A stretch of DNA of 30,262 bases from CAZGOM01 sp964527265 (GCA_964527265.1 CAZGOM010000056.1:1-30262); one strand, 5' to 3'; positions 8,286-16,276 are shown, counted from the stretch's first letter. Notes: generated by a model from the letters alone, not told the origin. Program-made: numbers and translations.

Positions 8286-8361
8286 GGTAAATGGGACAAG
8301 GGGTAAGTGACAAGGAAAAACAAAGAAGTTCAAGAATGATTCCTTCCTTATCCCTTTTACC
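8286..8361. repeat. Inverted repeat between convergent mutL and pseudopilin genes
   Basis: GGTAAATGGGACAAGG (8286-8301) matches the reverse complement of 8346-8361 at 14 of 16 positions, with a further partial copy GGTAAGTGACAAGG at 8302-8315. The arms are separated by about 44 nt. Lying between two convergent stop codons, it could act as a bidirectional transcription stop, although there is no tight loop or clear T-run. The G/A-rich arms also show a rough 7-nt rhythm like other intergenic repeats in this window. Confidence 0.5.
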
Positions 8362-8379
8362 TTATCACCTATCGCTTTC

Positions 8380-9105
8380 TCAGAACCATCCCGATTCCAG
8401 CAACCCATCATCCCGCCGGTCATACCACTGAAGATCCTTGCGCTGCCCTTTGGCCAGCGTCTCCACATGGCCATCGGTCAACAGGATATTCGCACGCCCT
8501 TTGTGCCCGCGCGGCGCCACATAATTCATCGACAGGCCGGTCTCCATCGAAGTCCACGGCTCATACGCCGTGTAGATCCGGTGGTCGCTCACCAGATAAA
8601 TCTTGCTCATATCCGCCCGAAATGCCTGGTATTTGCGCCGCGAAAGTGGGCTGGAACTGTTGGTCAAAAAGAAATTAATCCCGTAATGCCCGTTGTAATA
8701 CGACTCGCTTGGAAATCCTGCGTTGTCATAAAAAGCACTCTCCGGGCATCTCAGGCCCTTCACCCGCTGGTCGGCGGCATGTGATCCCGCTGACCCTCGC
8801 GTGTCAGTCAACCCGCCCAGACCATAACCCAGGTGCGGCGCAATCAGCACCATCCAATTGGCAGACCACCGCGCGGTATACGGGTACGACGTGTCCCGTT
8901 CATTCAAGCAGTAATTCACCAGCGCCACCCCCTGCTGCCGCAAATTGGATGCACACGCCGTCGTCCGCATCTGCGCACGCGCCTGTTGCAGCGACGGCAC
9001 CACCATGGCCACCAGCACCGCCACAATCCCAATCACCACAAGCAACTCAACCAGCGTAAATCCAGATGTGATGCGCCCTGTGCGATGTAAGCCGCGGTGA
9101 AGCAT
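8380..9105 (-). CDS. Type IV pilin-like H-X9-DG protein (DUF1559-like)
   Basis: This 241-aa protein begins MLHRGLHRTGRITSG|FTLVELLVV, a type III prepilin signal: cleavage after Gly15, Phe at +1 and Glu at +5, followed by a hydrophobic helix. The C-terminal part contains H-KGRANILLT-DG, an exact H-X9-DG motif typical of the greatly expanded planctomycete pseudopilin family. The start at 9105 has AGGAAG about 8 nt upstream; a longer reading to 9183 would put an unlikely 26 residues in front. The protein is probably exported and processed by a prepilin peptidase. It stands alone, convergent with mutL, with no pilus assembly genes nearby, as is common for this family. Precise role unknown. Confidence 0.9.
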   Translation of the reverse strand: MLHRGLHRTGRITSGFTLVELLVVIGIVAVLVAMVVPSLQQARAQMRTTACASNLRQQGVALVNYCLNERDTSYPYTARWSANWMVLIAPHLGYGLGGLTDTRGSAGSHAADQRVKGLRCPESAFYDNAGFPSESYYNGHYGINFFLTNSSSPLSRRKYQAFRADMSKIYLVSDHRIYTAYEPWTSMETGLSMNYVAPRGHKGRANILLTDGHVETLAKGQRKDLQWYDRRDDGLLESGWF

Positions 9106-9486
9106 GAGAGTCTTCCTGAAAATGTTGTTGGAACCACTCAAATCCATCGACGCCGGCACCGCACAACCTGATGCCACAGACAAAGGTTAGACGTCAATTC
9201 CCCTGAATTATTCAAAAATCTCAAGATTTTTACAAAACCTTACCCTGCCACGACCGTTTGCTCACGCGCCAAATCCAAAGCAGCCACGCGGCCTGCCCCT
9301 CCCTGCGCCCTTTTACGATTTCTTGGCAAGCCCGGCAGGAGCAAGCTCACAGTAAGGATGCTTTCTTCCCCCGGTTCCACTCTTTTTGCCCCGCTTTAAT
9401 CCTCATCCCGCCAATCCCCTCATTCACCCTGGTCCTGCGCTGTACAGGGCTAAATGGTCAATCTCGCCATCCGGTAACATGCCGCA
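9106..9486. other. Divergent intergenic region with AT-rich hairpin
   Basis: No convincing gene is present in this 381-bp gap between the divergent pseudopilin and zinc-ribbon membrane genes. The pseudopilin side is AT-rich and includes a perfect 8-bp hairpin with a 2-nt loop, AAAAATCT-CA-AGATTTTT (9214-9231), which ends in a T-run in both directions. It may be part of a promoter region or a terminator for something reading through. Short open frames here are rich in Pro/Arg/Ser and look like chance. Confidence 0.4.
9471..9486 (+). promoter_or_regulatory. Candidate -10 element for the zinc-ribbon membrane protein
   Basis: CCGGTAACAT ends at 9480, exactly 6 nt before the ATG at 9487. The spacing and the CCGGTAA context match the element in front of the SRAP gene, again predicting a transcript that begins at the start codon. 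No Shine-Dalgarno is visible. Confidence 0.4.
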
Positions 9487-10692
9487 ATGCTTCCGGCTTC
9501 CCAATCGCCCCCCATCTTCGATCACCTGTGCCTCAAATGCGGCTACAACCTTCGCGGCACCCCGCCAACTGCCTCCTGCCCTGAATGTGGTGCGCCTCCC
9601 TCCCCGGTCACCACCCCCTCGCCCCAGTACGTCCAGGAAAACCTCCCCCGTTTCATCAAGCTCTCCCGGGCCCTGCGCTTGATCCTCATCGCCACCACCC
9701 TCCAACTTGCCACCTGCGTCCTCAATACCTCCCTCGTTTTCCTGGGTCTGCGTGAAATTGCCGACCATGTCGCCGCAGCCACACTCGGTATCTGGATGAT
9801 TCTTCTCACCCTCGCGGCCTGTCTCTTACATAACGCCGCCCCTGGCAATCCCCGTGCGCCCTTGCCCATCCTCGCCCGCACGCTCCTGCTTACCGCTGCT
9901 TTGGCGCAAGCCGCGTGGTTCATCGCCCAGCAATGCCTCATCCAAACCAGCCAACGCTCTCATCTTCACCAGACTCTGGATCTGTTATTTCTGGACTTCA
10001 CCCCGGGTTGGTTCCTCGTCCCCACCCTGCTTACTCTCGTGCTACTTCTGCCCATGCTCCGACGGGCCGCACTTGATCTGGGTGCGCGCTTTGGCCGCGG
10101 CAAACTCATAACCCTTCTCATCCTCTGGTTTTTCCTCTGCGTCATGCAAGGACTCACCACGCGCCCTGTACTCACGGCTTGGATGGAAAGCACTTCCGGA
10201 CGAATCGGTGCTCCGACATACACCCTTGGATATCCCGCAGACTTCGCGGGCAACTACATTACAGGCAGTCTTGCCGTCACGGCACGTGAAGATCACTGCT
10301 CTGCCCTCAACCCTGCTTCGCGCAATGATCCGGGCCCCGCCTATTGGGGCGAGGTCCTCGCTTCCTCACTCCACGAGGCCTTGTGGCGGGATCAAGCCTT
10401 CATGAGCCATAACCAGCCCCACATCGCCGCTGTGGCGCTCTTTTATTACGACCAACACATCTTTGTCGGCTGGCAACCGGCAAACCAGAAAAATCCCCCT
10501 CAGGCTCCCTTCAGCTTCGTCTTTCTCTGGCCCGAAGCGCTCATCGCATCTGCTGCCTTCATCCTCTCGCTCACCTTGGTCATCCACCTCCACGTAAGCA
10601 CCCGACGCCTGCGCCGCCACCTCAATGCTCTTGTGGCACGCTCCACCTCACATCCACTCCGATCTCTCCTCTCCCCCGCCTCCCTGCCTTAA
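9487..10692 (+). CDS. Multi-pass membrane protein with N-terminal zinc ribbon
   Basis: The function of this 401-aa protein is not known. Residues 15-34 form a C-x2-C...C-x2-C zinc ribbon (CLKCGYNLRG...CPECG), a module often placed at the N-terminus of planctomycete membrane proteins. About six hydrophobic segments follow: near residues 60-85, 95-110, 125-150, 175-195, 210-230, and one near 350-372. A soluble loop of roughly 100 residues lies before the last helix. The C-terminus is basic (STRRLRRH). Its stop codon shares the bases TTAA (10689-10692) with the stop of the convergent uppS gene. It could also be described as a DUF-type zinc-ribbon membrane sensor, but nothing in the sequence shows a ligand. 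Confidence 0.8.
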   Translation: MLPASQSPPIFDHLCLKCGYNLRGTPPTASCPECGAPPSPVTTPSPQYVQENLPRFIKLSRALRLILIATTLQLATCVLNTSLVFLGLREIADHVAAATLGIWMILLTLAACLLHNAAPGNPRAPLPILARTLLLTAALAQAAWFIAQQCLIQTSQRSHLHQTLDLLFLDFTPGWFLVPTLLTLVLLLPMLRRAALDLGARFGRGKLITLLILWFFLCVMQGLTTRPVLTAWMESTSGRIGAPTYTLGYPADFAGNYITGSLAVTAREDHCSALNPASRNDPGPAYWGEVLASSLHEALWRDQAFMSHNQPHIAAVALFYYDQHIFVGWQPANQKNPPQAPFSFVFLWPEALIASAAFILSLTLVIHLHVSTRRLRRHLNALVARSTSHPLRSLLSPASLP

Positions 10693-11516
10693 CTCACCCC
10701 ACCGAACTTCCGGTTCCGCGAAGCAAAATCCCGGATCGCCTCATGCAACTGCGCCACTCCGAAATCCGGCCAGCAAAGCTGCGACACGTGCAGCTCGGCA
10801 TAGCTGATCTGCCACAAAAGATAATTGCTCACCCGCATCTCACCCGCCGTCCTGATCAGCAGATCCGGGTCCGGATGCCCCGCCGTGTACAGCGAGTTGG
10901 AGATCGTCTCCTCATCAATCGCTTCCACGCTCAAGCGCCCTTCCTTTACCTTCGCGGCGATCTTCTTCACTGCGTCCACGATCTCCGTCCGCCCGCCGTA
11001 GTTCAGCGCCAGCGCCAGCGTCATCCCCGTGTTCCCCGCCGTCAACGCAGTCACCCGGTCGATCTCATCCAGCACTTCCTGAGGGAGCCCCTCCCGCTGC
11101 CCAAACTGCGCAAAGCGGATGTTGTTCTCCATCATCAGGTCGGACTCGGACTTCAAGTATTCGATGCAGATCGCCATGAGCCCGGCCACTTCATCCTGCG
11201 GCCGTTTCCAGTTCTCCACTGAAAAGCTGTACAGCGTCAGCACTTCGATTCCCAGCCGCGCGCTTTCGGTGACGATCTCGCGCACCTTCATCACCCCCGC
11301 TTGATGTCCGAACAAACGGTTCAAGCCCCGGGCCTTGGCCCAGCGCCCGTTGCCGTCCATGATGATCGCAATATGCCGCGGCAGCTTTTCCGCAGGCAAT
11401 CCAAGCCCCTCCGCCCCGAGGCGGCGCTTGGTCACAGAGTCCTGCACAGTATTGGTTTTCGTCACGTGGGTCACAGTCAAAAGTGATATTGCCACATGAT
11501 ATACGTTGAAGTCCAC
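10689..11516 (-). CDS. uppS: Isoprenyl transferase (undecaprenyl diphosphate synthase)
   Basis: This cis-prenyltransferase condenses isopentenyl diphosphate units onto farnesyl diphosphate to make the undecaprenyl carrier for envelope glycans. The motif block LPRHIAIIMDGNGRWAK contains the catalytic Asp54 of MDGNGRW. Later family signatures are YSFSVENWKRP, LALNYGGRTEI, and DLLIRTAGEMRVSNYLLWQ with the following YAELHV. The length is 275 aa from the GTG at 11516; the family is usually 240-260 aa, and the first 40 residues are not conserved, so a later GTG (for example near 11463) may be the true start. It lies downstream of purA on the same strand, separated by about 60 bp containing a heptamer repeat. 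Confidence 0.96.
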   Translation of the reverse strand: MDFNVYHVAISLLTVTHVTKTNTVQDSVTKRRLGAEGLGLPAEKLPRHIAIIMDGNGRWAKARGLNRLFGHQAGVMKVREIVTESARLGIEVLTLYSFSVENWKRPQDEVAGLMAICIEYLKSESDLMMENNIRFAQFGQREGLPQEVLDEIDRVTALTAGNTGMTLALALNYGGRTEIVDAVKKIAAKVKEGRLSVEAIDEETISNSLYTAGHPDPDLLIRTAGEMRVSNYLLWQISYAELHVSQLCWPDFGVAQLHEAIRDFASRNRKFGGVS

Positions 11517-11546
11517 ATGTGGGATCGCCCTTAATTATCTGACAAT

Positions 11547-11574
11547 ACCCAAGACCCAGAACCCAAGACCCAAT
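11547..11574. repeat. Tandem heptamer array (ACCCARR x4) after purA
   Basis: Four consecutive 7-mers ACCCAAG, ACCCAGA, ACCCAAG and ACCCAAT run from 11547 to 11574, two bases from the purA stop codon (11577-11579). On the minus strand the unit reads TGGGTYT/TGGGTTC. It resembles the TGGAYYC heptamers at 13274-13315. Confidence 0.75.
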
Positions 11575-11576
11575 CC

Positions 11577-12947
11577 TCAATCCGCCAACAGCGTCTGATC
11601 CCGGCGCGGCCCGACGCTCACGATCTTCACAGGCACGCCCACGTACTTCTCAATGAACTTGATGTACGCCTGCGCTTCCTTGGGCAGATCAGACCACTTG
11701 CGGCATTCGGTCACATTCGCGCCAAACCCCGGCACTTCCTCATACACCGGCTCCACTTCCGCCAGCACCTGCGCGTCACCCGGGAAAGCCGTTAAGAGCT
11801 TGCCCTTGTACTTGTAACCCACGCAGATCTTCAGCGTCGGCAGGCCCGAGAGCACGTCCAGCAGCATCAGCCCGATGGAGGTTGCGCCCGACGTCATCGC
11901 CGAGTATTTCACCGCCACAAGGTCCTGCCAGCCGCAGCGCCGCGGGCGGCCCGTGGTCGTGCCATACTCGCGCCCCACTTCGCGGATGCGCTGTCCGATC
12001 GCGTCATTCAGTTCGGTGGGCATCGGCCCGCCGCCCACACGCGTCGAATACGCCTTCACAATCCCCAGCACTTCCGAAACCTTCTGCCCAGGCACGCCCG
12101 TCCCGGCATACACACCCAGCGACGAACAGTTGCTGGAAGTCACAAACGGGAACGTCCCATGGTCGATGTCCAGTAGCGTTGCGTTGGCGCCTTCAAACAA
12201 AAGCCGCTTGCCCTGGCCCATCGCGTCATGCAGCAGCGACGTTGTGTCGCAGATGTGCGGACGCAGCTTTTCCGCCCATTCCCTGGTCTGAGCCAGAAGC
12301 TGGTCAAAATGCACCGGCTCAAACGTGTGCTCCGCTTCCACTGCCAGCGCTGCCAGCATCGCGTTCTTGATGCGCACAATCAGTTTCAGCTTCTCAGCCA
12401 GCTGGTCATGGTTCAGCAGATCCCCCGCCCGGATCGCCGTGGACCGCAGCGCCTTATCCGAATAGCACGGCCCGATCCCGCGCCCCGTCGTGCCGATCTT
12501 CTGGCCGTCTTCGCGACCCTTGGCCATCGCCACTTCCATCAGCAAATCCTGCGCCTTGTGGTAAGGCATCACAATGTGCGCCCGATCGGAAATCCGCAGA
12601 TTCTCACCGATGTACACATTCCGCGAACGCAGCTTGTTGATCTCATCCAGCACCACCGCCGGGTCGATCACCACGCCGTTGCCCAGGATATTGAGCTTAT
12701 TGGCGTTCAAAATGCCCGAGGGAATCAGGTGCAGCGCATAACGCTCAGTCCCCACCTGAACGCTGTGCCCGGCATTGGCGCCGCCGTTATAGCGCACGAC
12801 AATATCAAACTGCTCCGTCAGCAGGTCGACGATCTTGCCCTTGCCTTCATCGCCCCACTGCAGGCCTACGACGGCGCAGTTGGCGTTCTTGAAAAGCTGC
12901 GGGAAAGGAGCATTATTCGCTTGTGGAACCGACTGTGTCTGGGTCAT
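11577..12947 (-). CDS. purA: Adenylosuccinate synthetase
   Basis: PurA joins IMP and aspartate using GTP, the first committed step from IMP to AMP. The 456-aa protein has the GTP-binding P-loop QWGDEGKGK (residues 30-38), the RYNGGANAGH block (52-61), and the TTGRGIGPCYSDK segment. TGRPRRCGW is also present in the second half, as is a C-terminal basic segment. Compared with the usual length of about 430 aa there is a 20-residue N-terminal extension rich in Gln/Asn. There is no clear Shine-Dalgarno before the ATG; a TAGAAT hexamer at 12983-12978 could be its -10 box with a leader of about 24 nt. uppS follows on the same strand. Confidence 0.98.
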   Translation of the reverse strand: MTQTQSVPQANNAPFPQLFKNANCAVVGLQWGDEGKGKIVDLLTEQFDIVVRYNGGANAGHSVQVGTERYALHLIPSGILNANKLNILGNGVVIDPAVVLDEINKLRSRNVYIGENLRISDRAHIVMPYHKAQDLLMEVAMAKGREDGQKIGTTGRGIGPCYSDKALRSTAIRAGDLLNHDQLAEKLKLIVRIKNAMLAALAVEAEHTFEPVHFDQLLAQTREWAEKLRPHICDTTSLLHDAMGQGKRLLFEGANATLLDIDHGTFPFVTSSNCSSLGVYAGTGVPGQKVSEVLGIVKAYSTRVGGGPMPTELNDAIGQRIREVGREYGTTTGRPRRCGWQDLVAVKYSAMTSGATSIGLMLLDVLSGLPTLKICVGYKYKGKLLTAFPGDAQVLAEVEPVYEEVPGFGANVTECRKWSDLPKEAQAYIKFIEKYVGVPVKIVSVGPRRDQTLLAD

Positions 12948-13313
12948 GGCTTAGCCTTGTTTGGGCACAAAAGTTCCATTCTATCAAACCCCGCGTTAAA
13001 GGTCGAAGCCGAAGCTCCATAATTGAAAATAATTGTCATCACCACACCCCTTCCAATTCCACTCGTCATTGCTATTGTCATTACATATCCTTCTCTTCAC
13101 ACTCTAAAAACCCTCGCCTTATACTCCCGCTTGCCGCCAAAGTGTGGTTTCCAGGAACCGGATCTGTCCCATGCCTGTCGCCCCAACCACACCAATGCAC
13201 ACCCTGACAAACGCAAAACCGGACCCCAAGGGTCCGGTTTGTTTGCATTCTTGTCTTGAGCAGTGTCCAAACTTGGATTCTGGATTCTGGACTCTGGACC
13301 CAGGACGCTGGAC
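12948..13313. other. Intergenic region: purA promoter side, hairpin and heptamer repeat
   Basis: No convincing gene lies in this 366-bp stretch. The purA-proximal half is AT-rich, with a possible minus-strand -10 box TAGAAT (12983-12978). The other half contains the strong hairpin at 13216-13240 and the heptamer array that runs into the stop codon of the oxidoreductase at 13314-13316. A 78-codon plus-strand frame starting near 13023 has no ribosome site and crosses the hairpin, so I do not call it. Confidence 0.5.
13216..13240. terminator. Strong GC-rich hairpin, probable terminator of the Gfo/Idh/MocA gene
   Basis: AAACCGGACCC (13216-13226) pairs perfectly with GGGTCCGGTTT (13230-13240) around a CAA loop: 11 bp, 3-nt loop. 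It is about 75 bp beyond the stop codon of the minus-strand oxidoreductase and upstream of divergently placed purA sequence. On the plus strand it is followed by GTTTGCATTCTTG (moderately T-rich), on the minus strand by GCGTTTGTC. A terminator is the simplest reading; an RNA structure of other use is possible. Confidence 0.6.
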
Positions 13314-13315
13314 TT
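13274..13315. repeat. Tandem heptamer array (TGGAYYC, six units)
   Basis: Six consecutive 7-mers read TGGATTC, TGGATTC, TGGACTC, TGGACCC, AGGACGC and TGGACTT, the last overlapping the stop codon of the minus-strand oxidoreductase gene (TAA, 13316-13314). The array lies between this stop and the hairpin at 13216-13240. Confidence 0.75.
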
Positions 13316-14624
13316 ACTTCCCCTTCCCAAACGCCTTGATCTCCTTCACGCTCCCGATATTCCGCACCTTCATCTCCGTCCACTTCGCCTCGGAAACTTT
13401 CTGCGCCTTCTTCGACGGCACAATGTTTCCATTGATGCTTGCCGGCGGCTGCCCAGGCTTGTAGTCCTCAGGGAAGGGCGACCAGTCATCATTCTCATAC
13501 GCCTTACGGCTCTTCTCGTTCTTAAAGTCCGGCACCGCAAAAGGCTTGCCTTCTTCCAGCGCAGACTTCCACGCCAGAATCCCCACGCTGCTCATCGCCA
13601 CGCCGCGGTACACGTCCAGGTAAGGCTGTTCGCCCGCGCGGATCGCGTTCACAAAGTGGAAGTTCGTCCAGAAGTCCCCGCCGCCGTGCCCGGCCTTAGC
13701 CGCCAGATCCGCATGCTCAGGCCATGCAGGCGCATAGGTCACATTGTTGGGCGCGCCGTTCTTCAGCAGCCACTTTTCGTGGTAGATGCGCACTGTCGAC
13801 CAGTGATTGGGCGCTGCTGTGGAGATCAGCCCCTTTTCCCCATGCAGGGTGTATCTCACGCTGTGTTCGCTGCTGAGCATGAGTCCGAAAATCCGAAACA
13901 CCGCCCCGTTGTCCATGCGGGTCAAGATCAGCGATCCCATGTCCGCAATGCGCGACGTATTGGGGCTCTGCATCGGTGGCTCCGTGATTGAAAGCGAGTT
14001 CACGCTCACCGGCATCGTGTCCGTCATGTACATCAATGGCGCCAGCGCGTGCGTGCAGTAGTACGTCGACGGAATCCAGTTGCGCCAGTGCGCATAACCC
14101 GGCGAAAGCCGCAGACGGCCCTGCTCATCAATCGAGTGGTTGTATTCCCCTTCCGCATACCGCACATCGCCGATCTCACCCAGCTTATACAGCCTGCGCA
14201 ATTCCTGATTGGCCGAAGAGAACGGATAGTTCTCCGCAAACATGTAAGTCTTGCCCGACTTCTCAACCGCGCGGCAAAGCGCCACCCCTTCCGCCAGCGT
14301 CTTGCACGCTGCCGTCTCGCTCATTACGTGCTTGCCCGCCTGCAATGCCTTGATCGCAAACGGCGCATGCTCGTGGAAATAGTTCGCCAGCACCACCGCA
14401 TCCATGTCGTGCTCAAGAAACTTGTCGTAGTCCGTGTACGTCGCCACGCCGTGCTTCTTGCCCACCTCAAGCAGCTTCTCCTCCCACGTGTCGCAAAGCG
14501 CCACCAGCTTCATCCCCACCAGCTCCGTCGCGGCATTCATGAAGCTCTGCCCGCGCCCCAGGCCGATCACGCCGACACGGATCAAACCTGAACTCTTAGA
14601 CACCGACTTTGTTTTACGAGCCAT
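13314..14624 (-). CDS. Gfo/Idh/MocA family oxidoreductase
   Basis: This 436-aa protein has an N-terminal NAD(P)-binding Rossmann fold: RVGVIGLGRGQS (residues 16-27) with an acidic strand end near LVALCD (40-45), then AVVLANYFHEHAPFAIKALQAGKHVM. The family's usual E-K-P dinucleotide/catalytic motif reads E103-T-A here, so the lysine is missing; a planctomycete subgroup with SE[TV]AA in this position seems to be represented. The GEIGDVRYAEGEYNH strand starts the C-terminal alpha/beta substrate domain. These enzymes oxidise or reduce sugars and related polyols; the substrate is not readable. The ATG has AAGGAAG about 10 nt upstream. It is divergent from an AraC-type regulator, which may control it. 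Confidence 0.93.
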   Translation of the reverse strand: MARKTKSVSKSSGLIRVGVIGLGRGQSFMNAATELVGMKLVALCDTWEEKLLEVGKKHGVATYTDYDKFLEHDMDAVVLANYFHEHAPFAIKALQAGKHVMSETAACKTLAEGVALCRAVEKSGKTYMFAENYPFSSANQELRRLYKLGEIGDVRYAEGEYNHSIDEQGRLRLSPGYAHWRNWIPSTYYCTHALAPLMYMTDTMPVSVNSLSITEPPMQSPNTSRIADMGSLILTRMDNGAVFRIFGLMLSSEHSVRYTLHGEKGLISTAAPNHWSTVRIYHEKWLLKNGAPNNVTYAPAWPEHADLAAKAGHGGGDFWTNFHFVNAIRAGEQPYLDVYRGVAMSSVGILAWKSALEEGKPFAVPDFKNEKSRKAYENDDWSPFPEDYKPGQPPASINGNIVPSKKAQKVSEAKWTEMKVRNIGSVKEIKAFGKGK

Positions 14625-14699
14625 TTTTTAACTTCCTTAAAGTTGAATCACCCCACAATAGCGTTAGGCTGGTGGTGTTCCCGCACAATGCAGATATCG

Positions 14700-14725
14700 A
14701 CCGTTGCCGGTTCGCCGGTACCGTT
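14700..14725. promoter_or_regulatory. Candidate AraC-type operator in the divergent promoter region
   Basis: The hexamer ACCGTT occurs at 14700-14705 and again at 14720-14725, a direct repeat with a 20-bp period (about two helical turns), as expected for a two-HTH AraC protein. Between them lies CCGG-TTCG-CCGG (14707-14718), a small palindrome. The site sits 20 bp before the likely regulator start (14745) and about 75-100 bp from the oxidoreductase start, so it could control both. Inferred from spacing only. Confidence 0.3.
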
Positions 14726-14744
14726 ATTGAAAAACGAGATAACC

Positions 14745-15626
14745 ATGATCCAGTTCGCCGTCCGCTCCGTCGGCGTCTACACCAAACCTGAAAAAGGCGA
14801 GGTGCGCCTCCATCGTAATTTCCTCACCCTCATCTGCGCCGGCTTGAAGAAACACACCTTAAACGGCGTCACCCTTCCCAACCCCGGCCCCATGCTCACT
14901 TTCTGTCCCGCGGGAGCCACCTGCGAGTTTGAATTCGGCGTCGGACGCGAAAACTGGGTCATACTCATCGACTCCAAAGACCCCGTCATGGGCAAAACCC
15001 CCGGCACCTTCGGCTTAAAGCTCGGCCGCAACCAGATACACGAATTCCCAAACCAGATCCCCATCGACGAAGCACGCATCCCCTACTGGCGCAATCAGTT
15101 CATCCAGATCGGCACGCTCCTCAAAAGCCCCACCCCCGGCAACGCCCTGCTCTCTCAGATGATCGTCGCCCAAATGCTCCGCCAATTCGTCGAAGCCTCC
15201 ACCCACATCCAAAACGACCAGTCCATCGCTTCCCAGTTCAAAGCCATGATCGACGCCGATGAACGCTGCCAGCTTCGCCTGGGCCAGGTCGCCCAGCGGT
15301 GCGGCTATTCCCTCGATCACCTCCGCCTGCTCTTTGAAGACAAGTTCAAGATGACCCCTCTGGCCTACCGCAACAAGCTCCGCCTCGCCCGCGCCATGGA
15401 CTTAATCGTCCACAGCCAGATGCTCATCAAACAAATCGCCCGCCAGACCGGCTTTGAGCAAGTCTCACACTTCTCCCTCGCCTTCCAGCGCGCCTACGGC
15501 ATCACCCCCACCCAGGCCGTCGAAAAATACCGCTTCGGCAAAACCGGCGCCAGCCCCCAAGAACTCATCAAAACCATCGATTATTCCTCCCTCACCCTTG
15601 AAGACCAATGCAGAACGCCTGAATAA
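14745..15626 (+). CDS. AraC/XylS family transcriptional regulator
   Basis: This 293-aa protein ends in a two-helix-turn-helix AraC DNA-binding domain at about residues 185-265: LRLGQVAQRCGYSLDHLRLLFEDKFKMTPL is split around the first helix pair, and IKQIARQTGFEQVSHFSLAFQRAYGITPTQ is the second, with the typical G-F/Y...S-x-F-x-F-x-x-G-x-T-P pattern. The N-terminal 180 residues look like a cupin-type ligand domain (FCPAGATCEFEFG, beta-rich). ATG 14745 is preferred because the conserved fold begins there and the 34 codons upstream cover the divergent promoter. It is transcribed away from the Gfo/Idh/MocA gene across about 120 bp, which suggests local control of that enzyme, perhaps by its sugar substrate. 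Confidence 0.92.
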   Translation: MIQFAVRSVGVYTKPEKGEVRLHRNFLTLICAGLKKHTLNGVTLPNPGPMLTFCPAGATCEFEFGVGRENWVILIDSKDPVMGKTPGTFGLKLGRNQIHEFPNQIPIDEARIPYWRNQFIQIGTLLKSPTPGNALLSQMIVAQMLRQFVEASTHIQNDQSIASQFKAMIDADERCQLRLGQVAQRCGYSLDHLRLLFEDKFKMTPLAYRNKLRLARAMDLIVHSQMLIKQIARQTGFEQVSHFSLAFQRAYGITPTQAVEKYRFGKTGASPQELIKTIDYSSLTLEDQCRTPE

Positions 15627-15667
15627 CCCCTCCTGCCATAAGTCAATGCCGGCTCACAACCAAAAAC

Positions 15668-16276
15668 CTATCGCCCCGTGCGTTCACTGAACTTGACTCG
15701 ATGGTCATACCAGTCACGTTCGCTTGAAATCCCGCACTCTGCATCAGGGTCTAAACCCACTTGAGAAAACGCCCTCATCAGATCATCGCGTAATTCGATG
15801 AGGGCCTTCTCCAGCTCAGCCAATCCGTGGTCCCGCAGCTTCTTATTCGCTTCGTAACCTTCGTCGTCTTCCTCCGCGCTTTCCATCCACCCTTCCACCT
15901 CCTGCCAGGCCGTAAACTCATCATCATGGGTATGCTCGATAAACCGCGCATACCTGAAATCCGCCGGATTTGATCTTCGCGGCAGTGGTTTCGCCAAGGA
16001 TTTCTTGATGTTCTCAAACAATGCCCCGCTGGACAGTTTTGCGCCCCCATCCCGCCCTTTAAGAAAACTTTGAAGCGGGTCAGCCGCAGCATCCGAATTT
16101 TCGCGTGTATCGATTGCGATCGTCGTCCATCCCGCATAACCCCGCGGGGAAGTCATCAGGCTGAGTGTAAACACAAGCGGCCTGGGCTCTGATTTCCATT
16201 TCTCCAAGGCTTGCTTAATCAACCCGCGCACCACCGTCTTGTACGCATCTATCTTGATCAAGCTCTTATTCGTCAT
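15668..16276 (-). CDS. Hypothetical cytoplasmic protein, 202 aa
   Basis: I do not recognise a family. The ATG at 16276 has a near-perfect Shine-Dalgarno (GGAGGAAG) about 9 nt upstream, so I prefer it to a start 39 nt further out. The protein is charged and soluble, with no signal peptide or membrane helix. It begins with a helical segment (KSLIKIDAYKTVVRGLIKQALEKW split by basic residues), followed by a beta-rich part (LVFTLSLMTSPRGYAGWTTIAIDT) and an acidic middle (WMESAEEDDEGYEANKK). The C-terminus looks helical and ends in HRVKFSERTGR. Size and composition resemble small stand-alone or immunity-like proteins, but that is only an impression. It is divergent from the C45-type gene. Confidence 0.75.
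   Translation of the reverse strand: MTNKSLIKIDAYKTVVRGLIKQALEKWKSEPRPLVFTLSLMTSPRGYAGWTTIAIDTRENSDAAADPLQSFLKGRDGGAKLSSGALFENIKKSLAKPLPRRSNPADFRYARFIEHTHDDEFTAWQEVEGWMESAEEDDEGYEANKKLRDHGLAELEKALIELRDDLMRAFSQVGLDPDAECGISSERDWYDHRVKFSERTGR

Noticed and set aside
13023..13259. Small plus-strand frame of 78 codons before the 13.2-kb hairpin
   Set aside because: No ribosome site, an atypical hydrophobic start and a path through the hairpin make it more likely chance.
11547..13315. Heptamer arrays as CRISPR repeats
   Set aside because: The units are 7 nt, directly abutting and without spacers, and no cas gene is near.
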